DNA of 64,000 nucleotides from the NCBI GenBank assembly GCA_001600455.1, contig BCKC01000007.1, positions 2,544,019 to 2,608,018 of the forward strand, given 5' to 3'. The position numbers and the translations under genes were made by a program. Numbering within the stretch: position 1 is the stretch's first letter; every line of letters begins with the position of its first letter. Positions 35,344-47,139 of this stretch are shown here, piece after piece. This stretch comes from Endocalyx cinctus (taxonomy: Eukaryota > Ascomycota > Sordariomycetes > Amphisphaeriales > Apiosporaceae). The notes beneath the pieces were generated by a model. The model made no database searches. It worked only from the letters and a program-made list of their open reading frames with translations, and was not told the origin of the DNA.

Positions 35344-35479
35344 ATGCTGAGTCTATCCGTAGCGCTCGGAGTGCTCTCAGTTTCCTCGGATATCCTCACT
35401 GCGGTACCCACTCGCGAGTTCACCGTGACCGTTGCTCAGAAAAGCAGCCTGGTTGGTGCTGATGGCAGCTTAGACTCGT
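35344..35479 (+). pseudogene. Orphan first exon with signal peptide-like start
   Basis: ATG 35344 opens 45 codons: a hydrophobic start (MLSLSVALGVLSVSSDILTA), then a propeptide-like EFTVTVAQKSSL. A good donor GTGAGT begins at 35480. No continuing exon with coding character is found downstream, where the DNA turns AT-rich. This may be the surviving first exon of a secreted protein, for instance a protease with a propeptide; the family is uncertain. Confidence 0.3.
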
Positions 35480-36347
35480 GAGTGTAATTATATCGGTATA
35501 GATATCCACGTTTACATAGATGGGTCGTCGGTGACAGACGTTGCATAAGAGGGAAATGGTATGGAATCAGATATGTTATAATGGGATTGAACTTGTGGAC
35601 AACTTACAAGTTCGAAACATCTAAAATGCCCGTATACTTCTTGTGATTTGAACTGGGGGAATCAATTAACTGTTCACCATCGTCCCAACCACTCATAAAT
35701 ATAGACGACACCAGGATAGCATGCATGTGTTATAAATATTTAAAACAAAATGAAGAACATGTAAACATTAATTTCACACTACACCTGGCCAATCCCAAAA
35801 TTCAGCTTCAGTCCAGCTGTTCCTAACTTCCATCATTTGTATATTTTGGTGATGTAGCTTGCTTGACAAAACTTTCTCTTTCGCCCGTCTCGGAACAACG
35901 TCTATATCTACAAGTGTACTTTCACCTCCCCCCCTTCAAGTACAGACGGGTTTTCGATCAGGTGATGCCTCCCTCAACAGTAAAAGCACCCATTTGTCCC
36001 CCCCTTCTTCCCCGGACGCCAAATAAAACACCGAAAACTATGGTGCGGTATGCTCCCGTCATCGCAAAGAATATAAAATAACTAAGCCTGACCCAAAGAT
36101 GAATGGCTTAAAGGCGTCGTAACAAGAATGGTTGGTTTCTTATTGGTGAAAATCGAATATTCAACAGGATCGGTTCATTAAACCCCACCAGCGTTCAATT
36201 ACTGGACATATTATCCCCTTATAACAGATGCAGATCAAAGCAGAACTCCAGTCTCTTTTTATCATAATCATATGACATGGCGATGAAACACTAAAATACC
36301 ATCCCCGGCTACAGGAAGTTTCTCTCCTCGGAGGGCTCGACCGTTAC

Positions 36348-38616
36348 CTAATGATCATAGCCAGCACCGCGTTGCCATGGGCTATTTTCTAGCGTTAGTT
36401 ACTAATTTCACACGGATACGAGTAGTAGTGGTCACTCACCTAGCATTGTTCTGCTGTCTAAATGTACTGGGTGTCGAGTTATTTTGGGCCCGGAACGAGG
36501 CCGCTGAACCGCCATACGGACTGGCTGCTCGCTGCGGCGGGCTTCCCGACGCCGGGAATAGCGGCAATGACGAGTTGACGGGTGACCTTCCAGCGTTGGC
36601 GTTTGTCGTGGGCAACTCCAAATTGGACGAGTCAGTTCGGCGCTTCAAGGATGCCGAAGAGATAGACTCGTTATCGTCATCGATATCCCTAAATCGGGCC
36701 TTGTCACCACGAGCCGTGGCAGCCAGAGCGTCTAACTCGGTAGTTCCAGTCAACTGAGACTGCGACTTCATGAAAGATGCTCGGTCGTCCGCCATGAACT
36801 GGTATCGGCCATCGGGGTTCTTGCGGTAGAAGACAAGCGTTGTCGACACGATAACCATGATGAGGAGAACGGTGGCAAAGATGGCGTTCAAGAAGAAAAG
36901 GACGAGACCGATAACACCGTTCACGAGGGCAGGTTGGTTGAACACGTCGGAGAAGATGAGCAGGAAGATCGAGTTGATGAAGTTAACAGCGCAAATGGCG
37001 ATGTTGAACGTGTTGGTGCTCTTGTCCATCCAGGGGCGCAGGACACTGGCACCGATCAAGGCACCAACTTCGATAAGTAGAAGTCCGACAGCCTGAGCTG
37101 TGTTGTTGTTCTGAGCAAAGGCAATGAAAATCGACTTGAGCAGGGTATATCCGAGGATGGGGATAATGAAGTAGTAAGCCGATGCTCGGAATTGGATGTA
37201 CAAGAAACCCCATTTGTTCAAGGCCTGGGGATCCGAGAAGAGGATGTAAGCGGGGTTCCGGTGCATGGCCATGGATCGACGAGCGATGCGGATGACTTTG
37301 AAAGCAGCCCAGCCGAGGGTGACGCTCATTCCGAAGAGGAAGAAAACGGCGAGGACGACCTCGGCAGGAGAGTCGACCTGAGTAAATTCCCAGAGGCAGA
37401 GAATGGACATCTGGGGGTAGCCGATAAGAGTAAGACGGAACAGAATACCCTTCAAGACGGTAAGCCAACCGTTGCGGAACTCGAGGAAAGTGTCGCCCTT
37501 GATCCACTTCTTCTTAGCGGCAAGCTCGCACATTCCCTTAAACGCAGCAACGCCGAGGATGGTGAAGAGGACGAGGAGGCAGAAGAAGGTCAAGCCGGTC
37601 ATGAACAAGTTAGTAGTTTCGATGCCAGCCTTGAAAGCGACACGCTGAATACCGTAGACCAAGTAACTTCCAGAACCGGTGGTAATGTTTCCGCGCTTGG
37701 CAATCGCGCTGATTGCTCGGGGTACTAGGGCTGCTGATCGTCGGTACAGGTTCACAGCCATCTCGGGAAGAACCTCAATGGCACGTTTCTCAACTTGGAC
37801 AGACACGGTGGTCAAGGAGTCGAAAATGGTAGAGGGAGTACCGCCGGTGGCACGCTGATACCAGGTGAAAATATCCTGCATGAAATCGACATTGATAATA
37901 CCCATAGACCACTGGAAATCCTGGGTCCAAGACTGCACGACGGGAGGAAGATGGATACCGGTGAGACCGAGCATGGCCTGAGCCTGGAAAAAGCCGAAAA
38001 GCGACAAAGCTCCGGAAGCGATATGGGCGGCGGCGTTGGAGTGACCCAGACCGTTGATGACGGCGGACGAGCAAAGAACTAAACCGGCAATAACAGCAAG
38101 AACCCATTTCACAGCCAACAAATCAACCGTCTTTCCGTTGGAAATGTCTGCCTCGACACAAGCGACACTCTCTCCCGTATCGGACATGTTCAAGTAGACG
38201 CGAACAGTGGCATCCAAGTCGGGGAAAGTATAGGCGATACTAGGAATCTGGGAGGCGGCGCTACCCAGATTTTGGAGGTTGAAGTCTAAAGGAATCTTAC
38301 CGGCCGTCATGGGGCAGAGACCGGCCAATCCAATATCACAAGGGTTGACGGTCTGACGGATGACTTCGTATCCATAGGCAATTAGACTGATATCAAACTT
38401 GACACTTCCTTCGATAGACGAGGTGGCGACGATGTCGATAGCGGCACTGTTATTGTTGGGGGTATATACGATGTTGAAAAGACTGGCAGTGAACATAGAA
38501 TCTTCCTGGCACGTGTTCAACGAAGTCGAGGTAAGCATGGGCTCTGCTACTGCGGACGGAAGCATGGCGGCGAAGGCCGGCAGCAACAAGGCCGGACGTA
38601 ATCGTGACAACCACAT
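36348..38616 (-). CDS. FLC/TRP-like membrane protein
   Basis: Two exons, 36440-38616 and 36348-36381, joined across a 58-bp intron (GTGAGT...AATAG); 736 residues. The last exon adds SPWQRGAGYDH, the kind of tail expected for this family. A signal peptide (to about residue 24, AVAEP) precedes a lumenal ML-like domain of about 150 residues with several Cys and N-glycosylation sites. Then come nine or so membrane segments of the TRP-like region (residues about 175-620) and a Ser/Asn-rich cytosolic tail. Yeast and Aspergillus FLC proteins sit in the ER/plasma membrane and take part in FAD transport, calcium homeostasis and wall integrity. The long pyrimidine-rich 5' flank suggests a strong promoter or long leader. 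Confidence 0.9.
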
Positions 38617-41600
38617 GGTGAATGATGCGTTGTGTATTTTATTTCTGTTTATTTTATTTTCAAGAGGATTTGTCTAATTATTGAAAACGCGTAGGATGTC
38701 GTTGTCGGTTATTATGGTACGGTAGTAGATCGAGGTTGGTGGTCGATTAATGACGATGTATGTCGCCTTGGTATTGTGATTGGTAGGAATCCGGAGAATC
38801 AATTATATCTGTCGATGATGGGTCTAGGTTAAATGAACAAAGAAGTATATAAATCGATACCCTTGATCGCGTGATGTATTTTCTCGTCTTCCTTTTTTTT
38901 TTTCCTTTTTAGAATTCTCGTAACTGCAGGTATTGGCGAGATACGATATAGCGAAAGTGGGTGGGTTAGAATTTAGTTTATTACTTCGGTAACCTGTCCG
39001 AACATTCCATTGACAGTATATTCAAAGCGAAGGTCGGTTGGTGAAACTAGTATTCTACCAAGTTAAAATAGGTCGTGTTATATTTCGTAAATCTTCTTTC
39101 TCGATTTCAACGTCGGGGATGAATCGTTCAATTCGGTACTTTATTTTCGTACGTTGGTTGGCTAGTCGGGAAAGGAAGACAGAAAATAAAAAGGGGCTGA
39201 TTATATTATTTTCCCCTTAGGTTCAGAAAACCGATTCTGTAGTGATCAGAAAATGAGTAGTTGGTCGATAACCCGTTCACGGAATGGGTTCGCAGTTGGC
39301 TTGATCGGTGAGACAAACAAAAAAGAAAAATGAATTACAAGTAGAAAAGAAAAATAAACCGGAATTTAGAGAATGACGTGAAATCAAATTGAAGGTGGGT
39401 GTGGGTGCGTGGTGTGTGGTAAAGAGGTGAGGGTGAAGGGAGAGAGAAAAAAAAAAAAAAACATAAAGTAAAAAAAAATAAAAAGGAAAGCTGGAACTGA
39501 TTGAGATTGGAATTGAACATAGCCCTGGAGACGAAACAGGAACAGGGAACAAGGCGGAAAAGGGAAAGGGAGATACAATTGTGGAGATTCTGATACTTGG
39601 CACTCACCCGGGATTGGTTATGAGTGCTTTAAATAGGGAAAGTCGCCAGGATGGGTGGACTTTTAGTTACTTATTAGCACGTCTTTAGGTACATACCTAA
39701 TTGTAACTAACTACCTAGGTACGCGGTATCGTATGAAATTAGTAGGGTACTAAGCACCGCTATCAGTCCACTTTAACGTATACTTAAAGCCCTAAAAGCC
39801 TTATTATTCTACTTAACTTACCGCATACTATTTGTACTTATGAAGTATACGAGTGTATCAACTACCCCCTGTAGATCCCTGCAGATAAAAGTACCCTTTT
39901 ATTTCACTTGACCCACGATGTTAACATGATATCTTGAAGATATATAGATTTTGGTAGAATCATGTTAAGACGTTATTTTCTTTAAACCCCGGATTTGTCA
40001 TGGTATACTTTTCTGTCTAGGTATATACCCTGTCTGACCTGCTTGACTAGGAGTATACTTAATAGGTTCTATGTATGCATGCATTCGTAGTAGGTTAGGT
40101 TAGAGGCCTGTACAAGACTACAAGTAAACTGGCTGACTGGTAGGTTTTCCATTTACACCTTATTTATCTCGACCATTTTCCTTTTCCTTTTTCCAATTTC
40201 AATGCTATCCATCTTCTCCATCCCGTATTGGTATAGTCGCGGTCGTTCGTACTGTTTTCTTTTTTGTCATATGAGGACCAGGTGTGACAAGTTAGAAAGA
40301 CTTATGGATCTGCAAAACAATTAATGAATCGAATCGACCGTATCAAAAAGAGACATGATTGCATCATAGGGACCGACTCTCAATATATTGTAATACGATT
40401 GATTGTATGGAGTCTGTAGATCTACTCTTTTTTGAATAATTTTCATACGGTAATGAATACAAAGTACATAAGTAGGTAGGTATATATGATTGATATCAAT
40501 ACATACTTCTCTCTATCCATACACCCAAAACACCCAAACACTTATCCATATAACGCAGAGAAAGTAAAATTATCCTAAAAGGCCTAAACACAACATTTTC
40601 CTTTCTGCGACAATGCGTGTTTGGGGATCCGGCGGGTAGTGAACCAGCCAGCGCCAAAACAGTTTGTCCCGAAAAATATTAGAATACTTATGCCAATCCG
40701 TGCCAATCATTTACTCACTTCAGTCCAGCGTCTGTTCCGAATGTAGGTAAACCTCATAGTAAACTAATCTATCGTCTATTGGATAAAAGGTTTTCATTTC
40801 TCAAACCTCCCCAGACATACGTAAATTTCACTTCGTTTTCTTTTTTGCACTGCCACCGCCCAGTACCACCACTATTGATTTGAATCACACGGCTTTTTTT
40901 TTTTTTTTTTACGTGTAACTTCTTTATTTCTCTCGCTCTCTCTCTCTCTCTCTTTCTCTCTATCTTATCTCGTCTCTCTCTTTTTCTGCTTTCTGCTTTC
41001 CGTCCCTTTTTTTCTCTCTATAACCATGTCATGCATTATCACATTAGACCGTTTCTTCTCTCGCTACTAAATTTCGGGTTTGCTTTCTTTTCCTTCGGTC
41101 GAAGAAAAATAAAAACATGGTATGCATAATGTAAAATAACGATGTCTTACCAAGAAACTCCCAAGCAAAAGCGGTGATTGTGTACTAGGTACGAAATATT
41201 ACTACTAAGTACTAGATCATTAGAGAGAGCCTACCAAGTATTCCATATTATACTAAAAGCTAAAAAAGAGTGGTTATACGAGAATTGGTAGACATTTAAG
41301 TTGGAACCCCCCTGTTCCGCCACGGCAACTCGGAAATTACCTTGTCAAATGTCACTCAAGTCATTAAATCTCGGGTAGAGTACGGAGTGCATTTTACTTA
41401 CTACGTATTCCGTACATACATATACTTATGATTTAAGAACAGAACCAAAAAAAAAGGATTCGGAAAAATAACATCGTATCATAGGTAGATTTCGTGATCT
41501 TGTCTTCTAGAAATTCGTATTGTATGGAGACGAGTTGATAAGTTTCCGAACTATTGCGTGGCTCATCGCCACGGCCGCGTACGTAATTGTACTTCGCTGG

Positions 41601-42098
41601 CGTCGGTCATCGAAGCTAGACTGAAAGAGAAAAAGCAAACAAAATATCCACATGGTTGGTCATCGCCCAACGACTTTCATTTCGTCACCTTTAAATAGAA
41701 CTACCGCGTAGTCGTAGTATATCTACACGTCTATTGCTTCTCTTTGATCACTCCGAAAGTTCATACTTATTGTAGTATCGGCAGGTAGTCGTAAGAAGTA
41801 GTACCCAGTAGAGGCATCCATTATTTATGCCTTATGCAAACCCACTTGCATGCGGTATATAGTGGTAGAGGGGGTATTAGAGAATAGTATTCTAGAATAG
41901 TTTAACGCCATACTTCATTCAATGCCGTCCCAACCTCTACGGAATGCCCATATGAAAATGCGAAAAAAAGAACTACGTAGCATCCAACCCCGTCATGCTG
42001 TGTACCATATGCTTTAAAACGCCACGCAAAATAATGAGAAACACCATGTGCAAAAAAAAATATACAGCCCCCAAATTGTCTTCGTAGGAATGCTGTTA
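38617..42098. other. Long spacer: FLC-like promoter and DUF3433 3' flank
   Basis: About 3.5 kb. It contains poly-pyrimidine/poly-purine tracts (38890, 39445-39480, 40892-40910), a CT microsatellite at 40929-40960 and repeated CTAGGTAC-type palindromes near 39.7 kb. No gene is recognised. The first 1 kb is probably promoter and leader of the FLC-like gene. Confidence 0.5.
40929..40960. repeat. CT microsatellite
   Basis: A (TC)n tract with a few interruptions, followed by further pyrimidine-rich sequence to about 41015. Confidence 0.7.
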
Positions 42099-44827
42099 TT
42101 AAAGATATTCCCACTGCGTAGTCCAAGGCTTATTACCCCTCTCGAACCTGATCCCGTGCTTATAGTTCCCCATGAGCTCTTCCTCGTCAACACCACACTG
42201 CAGATAGAAAAAAAGTCAGTCAATCAGGTATTTTAAGGGTAATATATATGAGTAGAAGTGAGATGTAGGGGAAGGGGGCAGGGAGGGGTAATTTTCCGAA
42301 TTAATAAATTTAAGCGAGGGGAAAAAAAACTCACATGCGTCAGCCCGTCTCGGCCCTCGAACCAGCCGAGCCCGTACGTCTTCCCGATCTCGTGCTCCAG
42401 CTTACGTCTCATCTGGGCGTTTGTATACTTCTCCGTGCCCACGAAATCGTAGATCATCTTGCTCTGGTGCATGAAAGCGAGCACGCTGGCGATCGTGCTC
42501 GGCTGCCTCGGCAGGAACGGGTGCCGTCGACGCACGAACACCGTCGTCGCCACCGCCGACAGGTACAGCAAGATGACGAGCGTCAGCACGAGGGTGACGA
42601 CGAAGGACTGCACCGTCTCCGCCCCGGCGCCTAACCCGACGTCTTCTTCTTCTTTCCCCCCTTTCATGTGAAGCAGCTCTTTCCCGTCGACGGCCGCGAG
42701 GCCCGTCACGAAGATGGTCAGCCCTTCGACCAGCACCGTACCCCACCCGACGAGGAAGACGATCCAGTGCCGCTCGAGCAGCGCCCGCAGCGGGACCGCC
42801 ATGAACGGCATGGCCGTGTAGTCGAGCGTCAGCGTCCGCGCCGGCGCGTGCCGCTTCGAGAGGATGTAGTACGGCTCCATCATCTTGACGGCCGTCTCGA
42901 GGCCGCTCCACCCTAACTTAATCGAAACGGCGAGCGCCGTGATCACCCACGGTGCCTTCTCGGCTAAGCCGCTCGCCGGCGTGAACAGGAAGACGGGCAC
43001 GAAGATGGCGAAGAAGACGATCCACGCGATGAACGGTAGGCACCCCTCGGCCCGCAGCATCAGCGGATGGGGGTTCGAAGGCGGGAGATCTAGTTCGTCG
43101 ACGCTCCTACTCTCTTCGTAGCTCGGAGGCGAAGAGCTGTTATTGTTGTCGTCGTCGGGCGCGAGCGATGAGTTCCGTAGCACGTACCGGTGATTCTTAA
43201 GGCGGTGGTGTATATCCTTCGGTGTCGCGACGTCGAGGTCCTTGAAATCCATCATGATATGGCTAACGACCGCCATGGACGCCAGCCCGGCTATGCCCTT
43301 CACGTCACCCAGGAGGCCCGTGCGACGCTTAGACAGCTGGTAGAAGAGGACGGATCCCAGGGCGGCGATGATGACGAACGTCGACGTCAGCAGCCGCGAG
43401 AGCGTCGCGTCGACGGTGATGGTCTTCACGAGGGTCGGGTCCGCCAGCCGCGCGTCTCGGTCCGGATGCAGGACGAACGCGGCGGAGCCTAAGGTCGGCA
43501 CTAACGACACGGCCAGCAGGGCCGCCACCGACGAGACCGCCACGGCGTAGTGTCCTCGTCGCACGGCGCGGAGCGGCCTCGAGAAGGCGAACAGGGTGAT
43601 ATAGTCGACGTTGATCGATTCGGCCGCCAGCGCGCCCCCTTCCTTGGACATCTGGAAGAAGGCCTCCAGACGCTTGACCTCGAAATCCGTGTTCGTCCAC
43701 AAGACGCCGTACGTGACCGTCACTATCGTAGGCAAGAACTTGAAGGCGAAGTATTCTCCGGGACTGATCTCGCTGGCCTTCTCGAAGCTGATGAGCGGAG
43801 TTTTCGCCGATCTCCGGTACAGCAGTTCCTGGGAGATGGCCAAAAAGATAGATAGAAAGATCATGAAGGTGAGATAGGGCCATCTCATGGAGAAGGGTTT
43901 CCAGTTGGGCTGGGGGTAGAATATATGGGTTCGGTCGTGAAGTCGCTCCGGATTTTTGCCTACCGGACTTGGCCCCACCATCGTACTCAAATCTACAACG
44001 CTGGCGTTGTCTGTTTGGAGTTTGGGCTCCCTCTCTCCCTCCTCTTCCTCCTCTTCCATGACAACTTGAATCACTTCCCCTGTCTTGTCGGCATGGTCCT
44101 GCCCTCGTTCCTTCCACTCTTTGGCTATGTCGGCCTTGCTGGGACTTCTTCTTATTGATAACGATCGTGTGAATTTTTGTCCCAAAGAGAGTGTTTTCTC
44201 CAAAAGCTGGTCTCCCCTCAGCGTCGTCCGAGGCGTCATCCCCTCCCCTAATCCTCCGGTAAGTTTCCCACTGGCTTCCTGTTTCTGGAGATTCCGTATA
44301 AATTCGTCGTCCTGCGCCCCAAAGGGTCCAGAAAAGAGCGTCACGTCGAATACTGCTTCGGAAGCGCCGCCGTCGGAATTTTTAGAATTTAGATGATGAG
44401 GGGTCGATTCTCCGGGAGGCGTCGCGGCTCTGAGCAGCGACATGTCTATACTCTCGTCTTCGTGTATTATATCTTGAACCCGGGAACGAAAGCTTTTGAA
44501 GCGCGGGCCTTTGGGAGAAGGTTGGCCTGTTGTGGGAGCAGACATGGGCAGATATCGACCTCCGTTGTTTGCGCCGAAAGGTATGGTGGTCCATGATGAG
44601 GAGTTTGGATTTGCTATGTACGTATTCTCGTCTGACGCATTCGTGTCGGCCGCTGCTGCTGGGGTAATTCCGTAGGATGATTGGAGAGAAACGAGAGATT
44701 CGCGACCGCGGAGTTGGGGGGAGTCTTCGTCGTACGGGCTATCCGATAGATTCGAAACTTTGTGGTTTAGATAGTGGTTACTTCGACTGTTCGGTTGAAG
44801 GGTTGGGTCATTATTATACGAGGCCAT
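42099..44827 (-). CDS. DUF3433 'spray'-like multi-span membrane protein
   Basis: Two exons, 42335-44827 and 42099-42197, joined in phase 0 across a 137-bp intron (GTGAGT...CTGCAG); 863 residues. The N-terminal 300 residues are hydrophilic and Ser/Pro/Asn-rich, with an acidic run of glutamates near 265. Two blocks of membrane segments follow, each with conserved FLPTIVTVTYGVLWT-like or PYYILSKRHAP-like sequence, the hallmark of the duplicated DUF3433 region. The last exon gives CGVDEEELMGNYKHGIRF, a conserved end of the family. The Neurospora 'spray' protein belongs here and is linked to calcium distribution and hyphal branching. The function in this organism is inferred from that. Third codon positions are strongly GC, which creates long antisense frames. 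Confidence 0.85.
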
Positions 44828-47139
44828 ATTCTATCGTCGCATCCCAAGTCCAGTAATTAAATATATTTCCAGTAAGTGTTCTCACGTGTGTAAAAATAAC
44901 AATTCTCACTTAAGCGAGTGTCGATCGGATTTACAGGAGCTTTAAGGAAGTATCATGTTCATGACAAAGAAAGCCAATATGTACAGTTGTAGTGAAGGGC
45001 TAAAATGCGCTGAATTGATACGACGTCGTGGCGAAGATGATGGATCGTTCTCATTCTTTTTTTCTTTTCTTCTCCTTCCTTCGCCCTCCGACTCTGTACG
45101 GTTCGCTTCTAGAACAAAAACTATTAAGATCTTCGGGGATGAAATCGATCCGAGACACGGAGTGGGCGGCAGGATGAGAATCCTTTTAGCCCTTCAGCTC
45201 TCAAAATTACTAGGTTAGAAAAGCGGTCGAAACGACACAAATTCACCGTAGGAAAAGCTGAACAAGAAATTTAAAACAAAAGAAATGGGAAGAGGATATA
45301 GATATGTTATTCTATTACAGATTGATTCTACATATGATCAGTGAATGGTTTTTGAGTTCTTACTCATATACCCACGGATGCCTGTTCGCCATGCTGCTGA
45401 CGTCAAAAGTGAGATCCTAAATATTACCTGGAAGTCCCCAAGACAGCGAAGTATGGATATCATATGGTGGCATTGCTGGGTTGTAGTGCCTGAATATCTG
45501 GAGATCAGCTTATGTCTACTATCCAATATTCTTCAGCCCCTCATATCGTGGGCCCACACTAGCTATCCTCAGCTTTGGATAGCAGCGATGATAGGATGAG
45601 AATAAGCGAATATTGGTGATAAGAGGGACTTTAATGAAGAACCAGCTTTACAACCTATATTTAACGCTTGAACAGGTGGATAGTTACTAAATTTACCTCT
45701 TCAAATCTCCACTCTCGCGAGTAAGGGACGTGCCGGCATTCACTATTAACAAAGTGAATACTCCGTACTCCGTAATTATTCAAACAAATCTCGCTCTCCG
45801 TGTCGTTCGGTGATTGAAGTGAAAAGCATTCATTAACTATAAGTATACCATCAGTAAATATCAGGTGGAAATCAATCACCTGGCAAGAAAATGAGACATA
45901 CATGATAGGTCAACTGACCCTAAAAATATGAAAGTACTCATGCGCAATTCAATAGGCACAGTCGGTATATTTATATTCGCGCTCTGTAGAATCGCGTTCT
46001 TATTTATTAACTAAACATTCAATCCATATGTGTTGATTATTAGTAGCTAGCTGGAGTATAAGCCACACCAGCCACATCACCAGCCACAGGCTGGTGTATG
46101 TGGCCAGTGCGGAGCTGGCCTGTACGCCAGCTCACTTACACTCGAAATAATTCTGACTAGCAGAATTATTTCACAACATCAACAACAATAATAACTTCAT
46201 TTTTCAGAACAGTAAAATCTTACGATTTTAACCCAACAATATGTAGTACATCGATTTCGACTCTGTGAATTAGTATCTCATTTCCCTCTTGATAAGGCGC
46301 AATATTTTCTGTCCAACCCGTCAATCTTTAGAATAATACCCTGTGAAATCTGCATTTATGAGGCATCAAATGAGGGGAAGGGGTGGTATTAGTAACGGGA
46401 GAACAGAGTTTTTCATCGTAGAATACACGGAGTGCGACGTCAAATATCTGGCATGACGCTTGAGATGCACGGCAAATCGCATTTCTTCCTAGATCCCTCT
46501 TATATATATATATGAACGATTTCATCTGAATATGCCCGTTACTGTATCTATAGTAGTTGATAAATAAATATATATGCTCTGACGGGGAATCCTGACTCGC
46601 GATCTTCCGGTAGAATGCTACTGCCTATTGGAACGCGTTTCAACGTCTCACGATTTCTTGACTGCCGTGATTTATATTATGCGAAAAGAGGACAAAATTT
46701 GGTAGTATGGGATTTAGGTCCGATAAGTTGGTATGCCCGTAACGGAAGGCAGTTTATTAACTTCATTTGATTGTACCGTGTATGCATCCACGTACCCGTA
46801 CAACTATAGCTCCTGTGAATAAGAGAGCATTACTCTAATACCCTAATGGAGTGATTACCAACAGTCTTCCCGTTTTCTTGTTAACAGATCATAATCTATT
46901 CACTCATTCCCTGATATTAATCTCCATTCTACTTTTTACTTCTAGAGTTATGGCTTTACCCATTAACTTTCCTACTGCCTTAATTTTTTTTTTTTTTTTT
47001 TTACTAACGAGTAGACAATAACTTGCCCCTATCAACAATCCTCCGAGAGGGAGAGAGAGAAAAGAGAGATAATTGTTTTTGAAGAAGCTCAACGGTCTCA
47101 TATCGTCTACCTGAACGAACCTGCCACTCTTTTATAATC
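44828..47139. other. Divergent spacer with hairpin cluster
   Basis: About 2.3 kb between divergent starts of the DUF3433 gene and the Ras-like gene, so both promoters lie here. The strong hairpins at 46071-46230 are listed separately. A T22-type tract lies at about 46984-47002. Short frames at 45345-45599 and 45661-45903 are not convincing. Confidence 0.5.
46071..46230. repeat. Cluster of four inverted repeats (hairpins)
   Basis: Stem 1 pairs GCCACATCACCAGCC (46071-46085) with GGCTGGTGTATGTGGC (46089-46104), one bulge. Stem 2 pairs GAGCTGGC (46112-46119) with GCCAGCTC (46126-46133), perfect. Stem 3 pairs GAAATAATTCTG (46144-46155) with CAGAATTATTTC (46161-46172), perfect. Stem 4 pairs TAAAATC (46213-46219) with GATTTTA (46224-46230), perfect. 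The GC-rich stems stand out in AT-rich sequence. It may be the end of a decayed transposon or a structured RNA. Confidence 0.55.

Larger units (their letters stand above)
33954..36347. other. Spacer with decayed fragments
   Basis: About 2.4 kb between the methyltransferase and the FLC-like gene. It includes a minus-strand relic (34210-34635) and an orphan first exon at 35344. The piece 34.6-35.1 kb looks partly coding in changing frames on both strands. From 35.5 to 36.3 kb nothing is recognised. Confidence 0.45.

Noticed and set aside
39277..39607. Minus-strand frames rich in Phe and Ser upstream of the FLC-like gene
   Set aside because: They are translations of poly-pyrimidine leader or promoter tracts.
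42402..44117. Several long frames on both strands within the DUF3433 gene
   Set aside because: Arg/Ala/Gly-rich shadows of a GC-rich coding exon.
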